A stretch of 64,000 bases of DNA, taken from contig NZ_JAGGQQ010000008.1 of NCBI RefSeq assembly GCF_018613195.1, positions 1 to 64,000 on the forward strand. Reading direction: 5' to 3'. Below the pieces are notes generated by a model. That model worked only from the letters and a program-made list of their open reading frames with translations. It was not told the DNA's origin and did no database searches. Below, piece by piece: positions 50,282 through 64,000 of this stretch. The position numbers were made by a program, and so were the translations under genes. Source of the stretch: Bacillus sp. ISL-45. Lineage in GTDB: Bacteria; Bacillota; Bacilli; Bacillales; Cytobacillaceae. Each line of letters starts with the position of its first letter. The stretch's first letter is position 1.

Positions 50282-51523
50282 GTGAAGCACTTGTCACAGC
50301 AGGACAGCCAGCTATATGCTGCAATGCAGGATGAATTGAAGCGTCAGCGCACGAAAATCGAATTGATAGCATCAGAGAACTTTGTCAGCGAAGCCGTAAT
50401 GGAGGCACAGGGGTCTGTACTTACAAATAAGTACGCAGAAGGCTATCCGGGCCGCCGCTATTATGGCGGGTGTGAATATGTCGATGTTGCCGAAAACATC
50501 GCCCGCGACCGCGCGAAGGAAATTTTCGGCGCCGAGCATGTCAATGTCCAGCCGCACTCAGGCGCGCAGGCCAATATGGCCGTTTACTTCACGATTCTTG
50601 AGCATGGAGACACTGTGCTTGGGATGAATCTTTCACACGGCGGACATTTGACGCACGGAAGCCCGGTAAACTTCAGCGGCGTTCAGTATAATTTCGTTGA
50701 GTATGGTGTTGATGAAGATACTCATATGATCAACTATGATGTCGTTCTTGAAAAAGCTCGCGAGCATAAGCCGAAGCTGATTGTTGCCGGTGCGAGTGCT
50801 TACCCGAGAGCGATCGACTTCAAGCGATTCCGTGAAATCGCCGATGAAGTGGGCGCATACCTGATGGTCGATATGGCGCATATCGCTGGACTGGTCGCAG
50901 CAGGCCTGCATCAGAATCCGGTGCCGTATGCTGACTTTGTTACAACGACTACTCATAAAACTCTTCGCGGCCCGCGCGGCGGAATGATCCTCTGCAAAGA
51001 AGAATTCGCGAAGAAAATTGATAAGTCCATCTTCCCTGGCATCCAGGGCGGCCCGCTGATGCACGTCATCGCTGCTAAAGCAGTTGCATTCGGTGAAGCG
51101 CTCCAGGATTCTTTTAAAGAATACGCACAGAATATCATTTCCAATGCGAACCGCCTTGCAGAAGGCTTGAAGAAGGAAGGCATCGACCTTGTATCGGCCG
51201 GTACAGACAACCATTTGCTATTGGTTGACCTGCGTTCACTTGGCCTGACTGGGAAAGTAGCGGAAAAGGTTCTTGATGATATCGGCATAACCGTCAATAA
51301 AAACACGATTCCATTCGATCCAGAAAGCCCATTTGTAACAAGCGGAATCCGCATCGGTACAGCCGCCGTCACAAGCCGCGGCTTCGGACATGCAGAAATG
51401 GACGAAATCGCATCACTCATCGCCTTCACATTGAAAAATCACGAAGACGAAGCGAAGCTGGAAGAAGCGAAGAATCGCGTCGAAGATCTAACTAGCAAGT
51501 TCGAACTATATCCAGAGAGATAA
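50282..51523 (+). CDS. glyA: Serine hydroxymethyltransferase
   Basis: 413 residues, GTG start behind GAGGGGG. A PLP enzyme that converts serine and THF into glycine and methylene-THF. The Schiff-base Lys is in [14 protein letters not shown], and [25 protein letters not shown] and [12 protein letters not shown] are conserved. It is the main supply of one-carbon units. No purine-type riboswitch is seen in the short leader. Confidence 0.97.
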   Translation: MKHLSQQDSQLYAAMQDELKRQRTKIELIASENFVSEAVMEAQGSVLTNKYAEGYPGRRYYGGCEYVDVAENIARDRAKEIFGAEHVNVQPHSGAQANMAVYFTILEHGDTVLGMNLSHGGHLTHGSPVNFSGVQYNFVEYGVDEDTHMINYDVVLEKAREHKPKLIVAGASAYPRAIDFKRFREIADEVGAYLMVDMAHIAGLVAAGLHQNPVPYADFVTTTTHKTLRGPRGGMILCKEEFAKKIDKSIFPGIQGGPLMHVIAAKAVAFGEALQDSFKEYAQNIISNANRLAEGLKKEGIDLVSAGTDNHLLLVDLRSLGLTGKVAEKVLDDIGITVNKNTIPFDPESPFVTSGIRIGTAAVTSRGFGHAEMDEIASLIAFTLKNHEDEAKLEEAKNRVEDLTSKFELYPER

Positions 51524-51534
51524 GTTTTCACCCG

Positions 51535-51565
51535 GCGGTCCTCCATGAATGAGGGCCGCTTTTTC
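51535..51565 (+). terminator. Terminator of glyA
   Basis: GCGGTCCTC / GAGGGCCGC with one G-T pair, 7-nt loop, five T. Confidence 0.88.
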
Positions 51566-51591
51566 AGGGGAAAATCATTAGGCTGTAGCGG

Positions 51592-51620
51592 TTGCTTGTC
51601 CAGAGGTTTTTCTGTAAAAT
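51592..51620 (+). promoter_or_regulatory. Promoter of upp
   Basis: TTGCTT, exact 17-bp spacer, TAAAAT. Confidence 0.65.
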
Positions 51621-51701
51621 TAGACGAAGTGTGATTCAACAAATCTTACATATAACATACAGGTGTTCACTACTCACTTACCTTTAAAAGGAGCGATACA
51701 C

Positions 51702-52331
51702 ATGGCAAAAGTATACGTATTTGACCATCCATTGATCCAGCATAAACTTACTTATATCCGCGAAAAAAGCACAGGCACGAAGGAATTTCGCGAGCTTGTA
51801 GATGAAGTAGCAACGCTGATGGCGTTCGAAATCACGCGTGACATGCCGCTTGAGGAAATTGAAATTGAAACACCGGTCGAAAAGACAAAATCGAAGGTAT
51901 TATCAGGCAAGAAGCTTGGGATTATCCCGATCCTTCGCGCAGGCATCGGAATGGTTGACGGCATCCTGAAATTGATCCCGGCAGCGAAGGTAGGACATAT
52001 CGGACTTTACCGCGATCCGGAAACATTGATGCCGGTTGAATACTATGTAAAACTTCCAAGTGACGTGGAGGAGCGCGATTTTATCGTCGTCGATCCAATG
52101 CTTGCGACAGGTGGATCTGCCGTCGAAGCAATCAACTCTCTTAAAAAGCGAGGCGCGAAGCATATCAAATTCATGTGTTTGATTGCGGCTCCAGAAGGGG
52201 TAGAAACGGTAAAAGAAGCGCACCCTGATGTTGACATTTACATCGCTGCCCTCGATGAAAAGCTGAATGACCACGGATACATCGTACCTGGACTAGGAGA
52301 CGCAGGAGACCGTTTATTCGGGACAAAATAA
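51702..52331 (+). CDS. upp: Uracil phosphoribosyltransferase
   Basis: 209 residues, identical in length to B. subtilis Upp. It makes UMP from uracil and PRPP. The PRPP motif is [14 protein letters not shown] and the uracil site is near the C-terminal [15 protein letters not shown] 51702 follows AAAGGAG. The downstream mnaA starts 13 nt after the stop. Confidence 0.97.
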   Translation: MAKVYVFDHPLIQHKLTYIREKSTGTKEFRELVDEVATLMAFEITRDMPLEEIEIETPVEKTKSKVLSGKKLGIIPILRAGIGMVDGILKLIPAAKVGHIGLYRDPETLMPVEYYVKLPSDVEERDFIVVDPMLATGGSAVEAINSLKKRGAKHIKFMCLIAAPEGVETVKEAHPDVDIYIAALDEKLNDHGYIVPGLGDAGDRLFGTK

Positions 52332-52343
52332 GGAGTGTTTGAA

Positions 52344-53486
52344 TTGAACAAGCCAATTAAAGTAATGACAATTTTTGGGACACGCCCGGAAGCAATTAAA
52401 ATGGCTCCGCTTGTCCTCGAATTACAGAAACACCCTGAACACTTTGAATCAATCGTAACGGTAACCGCCCAGCACCGCCAAATGCTGGACCAGGTACTGA
52501 ACATTTTCAATATCACGCCAGACCACGACCTCAACATCATGAAGGATCGCCAAACTTTGATTGATGTAACGACTAGAGGTTTGGAAGGCCTGGATAAAGT
52601 AATGAAGGAAGTCAAGCCGGACATCGTGCTTGTCCATGGAGATACGACAACGACATTTGTGGCCAGTCTTGCGGCGTATTATAACCAGATTGTTGTCGGC
52701 CATGTCGAGGCAGGCTTGAGGACTTGGAATAAGTATTCTCCATTCCCTGAGGAAATGAACCGCCAGCTGACAGGAGTCATGGCCGATCTTCATTTCGCGC
52801 CGACTTCCAAATCAGCGGCTAATTTGCTGCAGGAAAACAAATCTGAAGAGAATATCTTCGTAACTGGCAACACGGCCATCGATGCACTGACGACGACAGT
52901 AAAAGAAACCTACCAGCATGAAGTTCTCGATAAGCTAGGCAATGACCGCTTGATCCTGATGACGGCACACCGACGCGAAAACCTTGGTGAGCCAATGCGC
53001 AATATGTTCCGCGCCATCAAGCGTATTGTCGATGAGCAGCGTGATGTACAAGTTGTTTATCCTGTTCACTTGAATCCTGTGGTTCGTGAACTAGCAGACG
53101 AGGTGCTGGGCAATGACCCGCGCATCCATTTGATCGAGCCTCTCGACGTCATTGATTTCCATAACTTCGCTTCACGCGCGCATCTCATCCTGACTGATTC
53201 AGGCGGCGTGCAGGAAGAAGCACCGTCACTAGGCGTGCCTGTACTCGTTCTTCGCGACACAACAGAGCGTCCGGAAGGCATCGAGGCAGGAACATTGAAG
53301 CTCGCTGGAAACGAAGAGCAGCCAATTTACCAAATGGCAACAGAACTGCTGACTGACCAGCAAGCATATGAAAAAATGGCCAAAGCCTCAAATCCATACG
53401 GAGATGGCCGCGCATCAGAACGTATTTGCGAAGCGATTCGATACTACTTCAAGCGCACCGAAAATCGTCCTGAACAATATAAATAA
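52344..53486 (+). CDS. mnaA: UDP-N-acetylglucosamine 2-epimerase (non-hydrolysing)
   Basis: 380 residues from the TTG at 52344, 8 nt behind AAGGAG. It interconverts UDP-GlcNAc and UDP-ManNAc for teichoic acid linkage units. Motifs MTIFGTRPEAIKMAPL, VHGDTTTTF, HVEAGLRT, TAHRRENLGEP and LTDSGGVQEEAPSLG are intact. It sits between upp and the atp region, and is likely co-transcribed with upp. Confidence 0.96.
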   Translation: MNKPIKVMTIFGTRPEAIKMAPLVLELQKHPEHFESIVTVTAQHRQMLDQVLNIFNITPDHDLNIMKDRQTLIDVTTRGLEGLDKVMKEVKPDIVLVHGDTTTTFVASLAAYYNQIVVGHVEAGLRTWNKYSPFPEEMNRQLTGVMADLHFAPTSKSAANLLQENKSEENIFVTGNTAIDALTTTVKETYQHEVLDKLGNDRLILMTAHRRENLGEPMRNMFRAIKRIVDEQRDVQVVYPVHLNPVVRELADEVLGNDPRIHLIEPLDVIDFHNFASRAHLILTDSGGVQEEAPSLGVPVLVLRDTTERPEGIEAGTLKLAGNEEQPIYQMATELLTDQQAYEKMAKASNPYGDGRASERICEAIRYYFKRTENRPEQYK

Positions 53487-53495
53487 GAACCTTTT

Positions 53496-53532
53496 AAACA
53501 CCTCTTTTTTCAAAAAAAGGGGTGTTTTCTTT
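53496..53532 (+). terminator. Terminator of mnaA
   Basis: AAACACCTCTTTTTT / AAAAAAAGGGGTGTTT, 15-bp stem, then TTCTTTTT. Confidence 0.92.
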
Positions 53533-53647
53533 TTGGTGAAGGGTTGGCATGGGGAAGTAACAGGTGAAAACAGCTGTAAATTACCCCAAAACACTGCTTG
53601 AAAAGGCCTAAACGCGTGCTGGAAAAAATTTTAAATCCCTTCCACGA

Positions 53648-53760
53648 GATAATTCCCCGAAACTCACCGATATTCTCCTGATTAAACACAATAATCTCCC
53701 GAAAAACCAGATTAATTGCCCGAAACTCGGTGATAATCGTGCCGTCATCCTATATTTGGA
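53648..53760. repeat. Periodic spacer array, 21-bp units (inverted kin of the tdk array)
   Basis: The CCGA end of the unit GATAATTnCCCGA ends at 53660, 53681, 53702 and 53723, exact 21-bp steps, with a fifth diverged unit up to 53745. Its reverse complement TTCGGGCAATTAATC is the unit of the array at 38741. It ends in GATAATCGTGCCGTCATCC (53732-53750) and TCCTATATTTGGA (53748-53760). Confidence 0.82.
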
Positions 53761-53799
53761 AAAAAGTCACCCGAAACTGAAAACATTTATATTCATTAA

Positions 53800-53907
53800 T
53801 TGCAGGAAACCCAATAGTAATTGCACCCTCAACTCAAATACTTGCACCAAAACCCTCTATAATTGCACCAACATTAGTGGTAATTGCGCGTTCACCCTAT
53901 TTTTGGA
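53800..53907. repeat. Periodic spacer array, exact 21-bp units
   Basis: TTGCA or TTGCG recurs at 53800, 53821, 53842, 53863 and 53884, an exact 21-bp step, in the context TAATTGCACC. It closes with CCCTATTTTTGGA (53895-53907), 11 of 13 bases the same as the flank of the previous array. It lies in the leader of the S8 protease gene. Confidence 0.85.
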
Positions 53908-53970
53908 ATACAAACCCCGTATATTGGCACCCATTAATTGAAACGCTAATGGAAAAAGGGGGATTCCGTC

Positions 53971-56250
53971 TTGCTGAAGCGTACGATCTTAATCATTTTT
54001 CCAATATTGCTGATACTCGCTGCTTTCCAACAACCGCAAAAACTGCAGCTCCCGCCGATTCCTCAGGAAGATCCCCAAACCGAAAAAGTAGCGATCGTAT
54101 TAACGAAACGCCAGCCCAAAGAACACGAAATTCACTCTCAGCTAAAGAAACTCAAGAGCACAAAGCTCCGCCGCATCTTCACGCATGCAGTCACTGGATA
54201 CTCTGTTAAAGGTCCGGTTTCCGAGCTTCAAAAATTAAAAGAGTTGAATGACATCCAACTTCTATCTGAAGTGAATACGTACAAGGTGGAAAACTCAGCC
54301 CATCTTCCAACCCGCTACACACGAAGCGAAAGCTTTATCGATCATTTTGAATTGATTGGAACGGATGCGGTCCATGGAATTCTTGATGAAAAAGGCAATC
54401 GCCTGACGGGCAAGGGTATAACCATCGGGGTAATTGATACGGGGATCGATTATGAGCATCCTGACTTGAGAAGGAGTTTTGGCGGTGGTCATGACCTTGT
54501 TGATGGGGATGATGACCCGATGGAAACGAAGGGCGCCGGATTTCGGAGCACCTTGCACGGCACGCATGTGGCAGGCGTCATCGCGGCAAACGGCAGGATG
54601 AGAGGGATTGCTCCCGATGCGAAATTGGTTGCCTACCGGGCGCTTGGCCCAGGAGGAAGCGGCACGACAGAGCAGGTCATCGCCGCTATTGATGAAGCGA
54701 TCAAGGATAAAGTCGACATCCTCAATCTATCACTCGGAAATGATGTCAATGGTCCGGACCTGCCCATTAGCCTCGCGCTTAACAAGGCGGTGGATGAAGG
54801 AATCGTCGCGGTCACTTCATCAGGAAACTCTGGTCCTAATCGATGGACTGTAGGATCACCAGGCACCGCTTCAAAGGCAATCTCGGTTGGTGCGTCAACT
54901 CCTCCAATGAATGTGCCGTATCTCAACGCCCCAGGCATATCTAAGGAGATAAGGCTCGAACTATTACAGGGATCGGATAATTGGAATATTACCCAAAGTG
55001 AAAATCTTGTTTTTGCTGGACTCGGCACGAACGAAGAGATGAAAGATGTTAGGGATAAGATTGTACTCGTCGAACGGGGGAAGCTTACTTTTACAGAAAA
55101 AGCAAAGAACGCACTTGAAGCTGGCGCAATCGGTGTGATCATCTATAACAATACGAAGGGAACTTTCTTTGGCAACCTGGAAGAGAGACTGCCGATTCCC
55201 GTGGCCGCGATCAGTAAAGAAGAGGGATTGGCGCTTAAAAAACAGCTAGATAAAAATTCGATTCTGATCCGCATGAATTTAATAGAAGAAAGAGATATTC
55301 TTGCTGACTTCAGCTCCCGCGGTCCGGTGACGGTCACATGGGAAATCAAGCCTGATATCGTTGCGCCCGGCGTGGCAATTAACAGCACAATACCTGGAGG
55401 TTACCAGCCGCTTCAGGGAACGAGCATGGCCGCGCCACATGTTGCAGGAGCGGCAGCCCTGATCAAGCAGGCCCATCCAGACTGGACACCGGCTGAAATC
55501 AAGGCGGCCATCATGAACACGGCTAAGGATATAACCGACCGTGACGGCAAGAGATACCGGACATTCGAGCAAGGAGCAGGAAGAATCCAGCTGGAGGCAG
55601 CAATCAATACCGAAAGCCTGGTCATTCCGGGATCTCTGCAATTTGGCAAATTCCAGCTTGCCGATAACATGCACAGGCATAGTGCAAAGCTGACAGTCAA
55701 AAATACAGGTCCAGCCAGAAAAACCTATTCATTTTCCATTCCAAAAAAAGAACAGGGGATAGAGTGGGAGCTTCCAATGAGCTTTTCGCTCGAACCGAAG
55801 GAAGAAAAAGACGTGGAGATCGCGATGATAGCCGATCCTGCCCTGCTGAAAGATAAAATCCATGACGGGGGCCTTTTTATAGATGATGGAAAAAATAAAA
55901 TCAGGATTCCATATATATACGTTGTCGAAGAACCGGACTACCCAAGGGTGATGGGCTTCGACTTCGCGCCGGCGGACAATGGGGAAGCGTATCGCTATGA
56001 AGTCTATTTGCCTGGTGGAGCTGAAGAATTTGGCATCGCTCTATTTGATCCGGACCAATACCGATTCGTCGGATTCCTTGATTGGGGAAGGAAGCTTGAA
56101 AAGGGAATGGTCGGAAAAGAAATACCACTGGAAAAACTGCCGGATGAAGGAATGTACCTCGCGAAGGTGTTCGCAAGAAAGAAAGGACGGGAGAGCACGA
56201 TTGACGCAATGATTTTCATAAGTAAAAATGCAGCGGCCGGACATAGGTGA
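53971..56250 (+). CDS. Secreted subtilisin-family serine protease with PA domain (Vpr-like)
   Basis: 759 residues from TTG 53971, behind AAAAAGGGGGA. A signal segment (residues 4-20), then an inhibitor-like propeptide to about 110. The catalytic triad is Asp156 (VIDTGID), His196 (HGTHVAG) and Ser485 (GTSMAAPH), with oxyanion Asn286. A protease-associated domain (about 325-440) is inserted between His and Ser, as in Vpr. The tail (560-759) is beta-rich. It is shorter than B. subtilis Vpr. Probably secreted or wall-associated. Confidence 0.92.
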   Translation: MLKRTILIIFPILLILAAFQQPQKLQLPPIPQEDPQTEKVAIVLTKRQPKEHEIHSQLKKLKSTKLRRIFTHAVTGYSVKGPVSELQKLKELNDIQLLSEVNTYKVENSAHLPTRYTRSESFIDHFELIGTDAVHGILDEKGNRLTGKGITIGVIDTGIDYEHPDLRRSFGGGHDLVDGDDDPMETKGAGFRSTLHGTHVAGVIAANGRMRGIAPDAKLVAYRALGPGGSGTTEQVIAAIDEAIKDKVDILNLSLGNDVNGPDLPISLALNKAVDEGIVAVTSSGNSGPNRWTVGSPGTASKAISVGASTPPMNVPYLNAPGISKEIRLELLQGSDNWNITQSENLVFAGLGTNEEMKDVRDKIVLVERGKLTFTEKAKNALEAGAIGVIIYNNTKGTFFGNLEERLPIPVAAISKEEGLALKKQLDKNSILIRMNLIEERDILADFSSRGPVTVTWEIKPDIVAPGVAINSTIPGGYQPLQGTSMAAPHVAGAAALIKQAHPDWTPAEIKAAIMNTAKDITDRDGKRYRTFEQGAGRIQLEAAINTESLVIPGSLQFGKFQLADNMHRHSAKLTVKNTGPARKTYSFSIPKKEQGIEWELPMSFSLEPKEEKDVEIAMIADPALLKDKIHDGGLFIDDGKNKIRIPYIYVVEEPDYPRVMGFDFAPADNGEAYRYEVYLPGGAEEFGIALFDPDQYRFVGFLDWGRKLEKGMVGKEIPLEKLPDEGMYLAKVFARKKGRESTIDAMIFISKNAAAGHR

Positions 56251-56267
56251 TTCCTTTCCGGCCTTTT
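56235..56267 (+). terminator. Terminator of the S8 protease gene
   Basis: GGCCGGA / TCCGGCC with a 15-nt loop containing the stop codon, and TTTT. Confidence 0.7.
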
Positions 56268-56438
56268 GCAATTTTTTGGGCGTTTCAAAATAGAGATTCG
56301 CATGAAAGAAACCATATTTATGGAAAAAATCCAGAAAAAAATAAAGGTAAAAAAAATGCTTTAATAATATAATACTAAAATAGGGTTAATGGTATATATT
56401 CACAGTGAAAACTTTGTGAATTTTTTCACCCCAATGGA

Positions 56439-56467
56439 TTGACATTGACAATTGCCTATTGTATGCT
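56439..56467 (+). promoter_or_regulatory. atp operon promoter
   Basis: TTGACA, exact 17-bp spacer, TATGCT. About 15 bp upstream, TGTGAATTTTTTCACC (56415-56430) resembles a Crp/Fnr-type palindrome. Confidence 0.8.
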
Positions 56468-56598
56468 TACAAAGGGCATAAAATGATAAGGTTTTCAACG
56501 TTGATATGCAAGCTTTTTTTAGTGAAAATATTGTTTTTTCGAAAAATGATTTTTCACCCCCTGAAGCTCCCATTCTCAAAAGTGAGGATGCGTTTTTT

Positions 56599-56820
56599 AT
56601 GCGCCGAAACAACCGCCACCCTTTTCAAGCGATGGCACTCATGTCCGCTATACTATCTCAATTGGTAGGCTCCATTTTAATTGGCATTTTCTCCGGAAGA
56701 TGGCTTGACCGTACTATTGGTACAGAGCCACTTTTCTTAATATTCGGATTGCTGATCGGATTGGCGGCAGGTGTTTATGCCATGCTCCGCCTCATCCAAC
56801 ACTTCTTTTCGGGAGACTAG
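56599..56820 (+). CDS. AtpZ/ATPase_gene1-type small membrane protein of the atp operon
   Basis: A 73-residue protein with two membrane helices (about residues 13-32 and 42-66) and the motif SGRWLDRTIGTEPLFLIFGLLIGLAAG. This fits the AtpZ (AtpQ, gene 1) family encoded ahead of atpI in many operons, linked to assembly or to Mg2+/Ca2+ transport with AtpI. ATG 56599 is 11 nt from GAGG; an open frame extends further upstream without a ribosome site. B. subtilis lacks it at this place as far as I recall. Confidence 0.82.
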   Translation: MRRNNRHPFQAMALMSAILSQLVGSILIGIFSGRWLDRTIGTEPLFLIFGLLIGLAAGVYAMLRLIQHFFSGD

Positions 56821-56826
56821 CCATCT

Positions 56827-57195
56827 ATGGAAATACAGGACTTGTTTATTCGTCAGCGCAAATACATATTCACCTTGTTGTCTTTATACGTACTCGGGTA
56901 CGGCTTTACAAGCTATCAATCTGTTTTTGCCGGATTGATCTTTGGTACAAGCCTGAGCCTTTTTAATTTATGGCTGCTTGCGAGGAAAATGAACAACTTC
57001 GGGGATTCGGTGGTACAGGGGAAGAAGGTGCGCTCGCTCGGCTCGCTGTCGAGGCTTGCGACAGGTGCGCTTGCAGTAATCGTTGCGATGGAATATCCTG
57101 ATCGCATTGACCTTGTATTTACGATTTTGGGATTAATGACAGCTTATATTGTCATTATGATAGATTTTTTTGTCCAGTCTTTTTTACGTAAATAG
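56827..57195 (+). CDS. atpI: ATP synthase protein I
   Basis: 122 residues with four membrane helices; begins MEIQDLFIRQRKYIFTLL, with GYGFTSYQSVFAGLIFGTSLSLFNLWLLARK and ending in GLMTAYIVIMIDFF. AtpI helps c-ring assembly. It starts 6 nt after the previous stop and is followed 24 nt later by atpB. Confidence 0.9.
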   Translation: MEIQDLFIRQRKYIFTLLSLYVLGYGFTSYQSVFAGLIFGTSLSLFNLWLLARKMNNFGDSVVQGKKVRSLGSLSRLATGALAVIVAMEYPDRIDLVFTILGLMTAYIVIMIDFFVQSFLRK

Positions 57196-57216
57196 CGGGG
57201 AAGAGAGGTGAATTAA

Positions 57217-57930
<714 letters not shown>

Positions 57931-57986
57931 TATATACCTGTTCATTTAATGAACAAAACTTAAAAAAACATTTTTTCATACATTAA

Positions 57987-58214
<228 letters not shown>

Positions 58215-58230
58215 TAAATAAGAATTAAAG

Positions 58231-58264
58231 ATGGCGAAGATCATTCCGCGCGAACCTTCGCCAT
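58231..58264 (+). promoter_or_regulatory. Stem-loop after atpE
   Basis: ATGGCGAAG / CTTCGCCAT, a perfect 9-bp stem with a 16-nt loop and no U-run. It looks like an mRNA stability or processing element. The following region to 58496 is GC-rich and structured (GCCGG-TACAAT-CCGGC), with no convincing gene. Confidence 0.65.
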
Positions 58265-58343
58265 TCTATTATGTAGGCTTGGTGCCGGTACAATCCGGCG
58301 CGGAGCATACCTGAATTTGAATGTAAGCAATCGTTTGAAATAA

Positions 58344-59539
<1,196 letters not shown>

Positions 59540-59548
59540 GATTCGTAG

Positions 59549-61072
<1,524 letters not shown>

Positions 61073-61142
61073 TCGTGAATAATTAGCAGTGCCAGCATTC
61101 CTTTTTAAAAAAGGACCTGGCTCCTGCTTACACTTGGACTAA

Positions 61143-62036
<894 letters not shown>

Positions 62037-62041
62037 ATTTA

Positions 62042-62221
62042 GTGTCTAGCTCCAGCGCCTAGCCAGTTTTCATCCCTGATATTACTTCTTCGAGTATCTT
62101 GCGATAAGCGTTAGCTTTGAGCAGCTCGAGTCGCTTCGGTCCGTCCAATGAAGTCAAAGAGCGACTTCACTGGCCGGCCCTCCAGCGCTTGTCGGGGCTG
62201 GACAAGGCGCTTGCGCTTTTC
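62042..62221 (+). repeat. Dispersed repeat family A, copy 3, inside the atp operon
   Basis: Begins GTGTCTAGCTCCAGCGCCTAG at 62042 and ends GGCGCTTGCGCTTTTCT. Matches copy 2 almost throughout. It sits 5 bp after the atpG stop and 83 bp before atpD, so the element is expected to be transcribed within the polycistronic atp mRNA. Confidence 0.95.
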
Positions 62222-62228
62222 TAAATGA

Positions 62229-63716
<1,488 letters not shown>

Positions 63717-63735
63717 TAACGGACCAGGAGGGTAA

Positions 63736-64000
<265 letters not shown>

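Noticed and set aside
53648-53907. Possible origin-type iteron cluster or integrase attachment site
   Set aside because: No replication or recombinase gene is nearby, and similar arrays occur at many other spacers.

Overview
The window is chromosomal DNA of an endospore-forming member of the Bacillaceae. Gene order closely follows the Bacillus subtilis ywhB-to-atp segment: ywhB, ywhC, ywhD, pbpG, speE, speB; ywiB, argS; uvsE, clsB, ywjF, acdA; rpoE, pyrG, ywjG, spo0F, fbaA, tal/fsa, murA2, glpX, rho, rpmE, tdk; prfA, prmC, spoIIR; ywlB, ywlC, mntP, ywlE, rpiB, ywlG, glyA, upp, mnaA; then the F1Fo ATP synthase operon, with atpC cut by the window end. spo0F, spoIIR and pbpG mark a sporulating organism. 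No rRNA, tRNA, prophage, CRISPR array or transposase gene was seen.

Layout. 1-6.4 kb: tautomerase, M50 protease, YwhD, a class A PBP and spermidine synthesis. 6.5-15 kb: a short-chain fatty acid transporter, a DUF1540 mini-protein, ywiB-argS, a zinc-ribbon M48 protease, UV endonuclease and cardiolipin synthase. 15-26 kb: an acyl-CoA catabolic cluster (ywjF, thiolase, 3-hydroxyacyl-CoA dehydrogenase, two acyl-CoA dehydrogenases, a TetR regulator, fused isobutyryl-CoA mutase) with a FadR-type operator over its first promoter. 27-39 kb: rpoE, pyrG with a CTP-type attenuator, spo0F with sigma-H and Spo0A sites, central carbon and cell wall enzymes, rho, rpmE, tdk. 39-53 kb: translation termination, sporulation signalling, a truncated globin/cupin pair under a Crp/Fnr-like site, a DnaA-box cluster at ywlC, Mn export, one-carbon and pyrimidine salvage genes. 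54-64 kb: a Vpr-like secreted protease and the atp operon.

What ordinary gene annotation does not explain is the spacer DNA. Eight intergenic arrays carry locus-specific short periodic repeats with strikingly regular periods (20, 21 or 52 bp), all close to whole multiples of the DNA helical repeat and all placed 3' of genes. Two further dispersed, structured repeat families (about 180 bp each) recur in both orientations. One of them sits inside the atp operon between atpG and atpD, another in the speE leader and another in front of tdk. A single 251-bp structured element follows icmF. These repeats are the most unusual content; the genes themselves are mostly conserved housekeeping functions.
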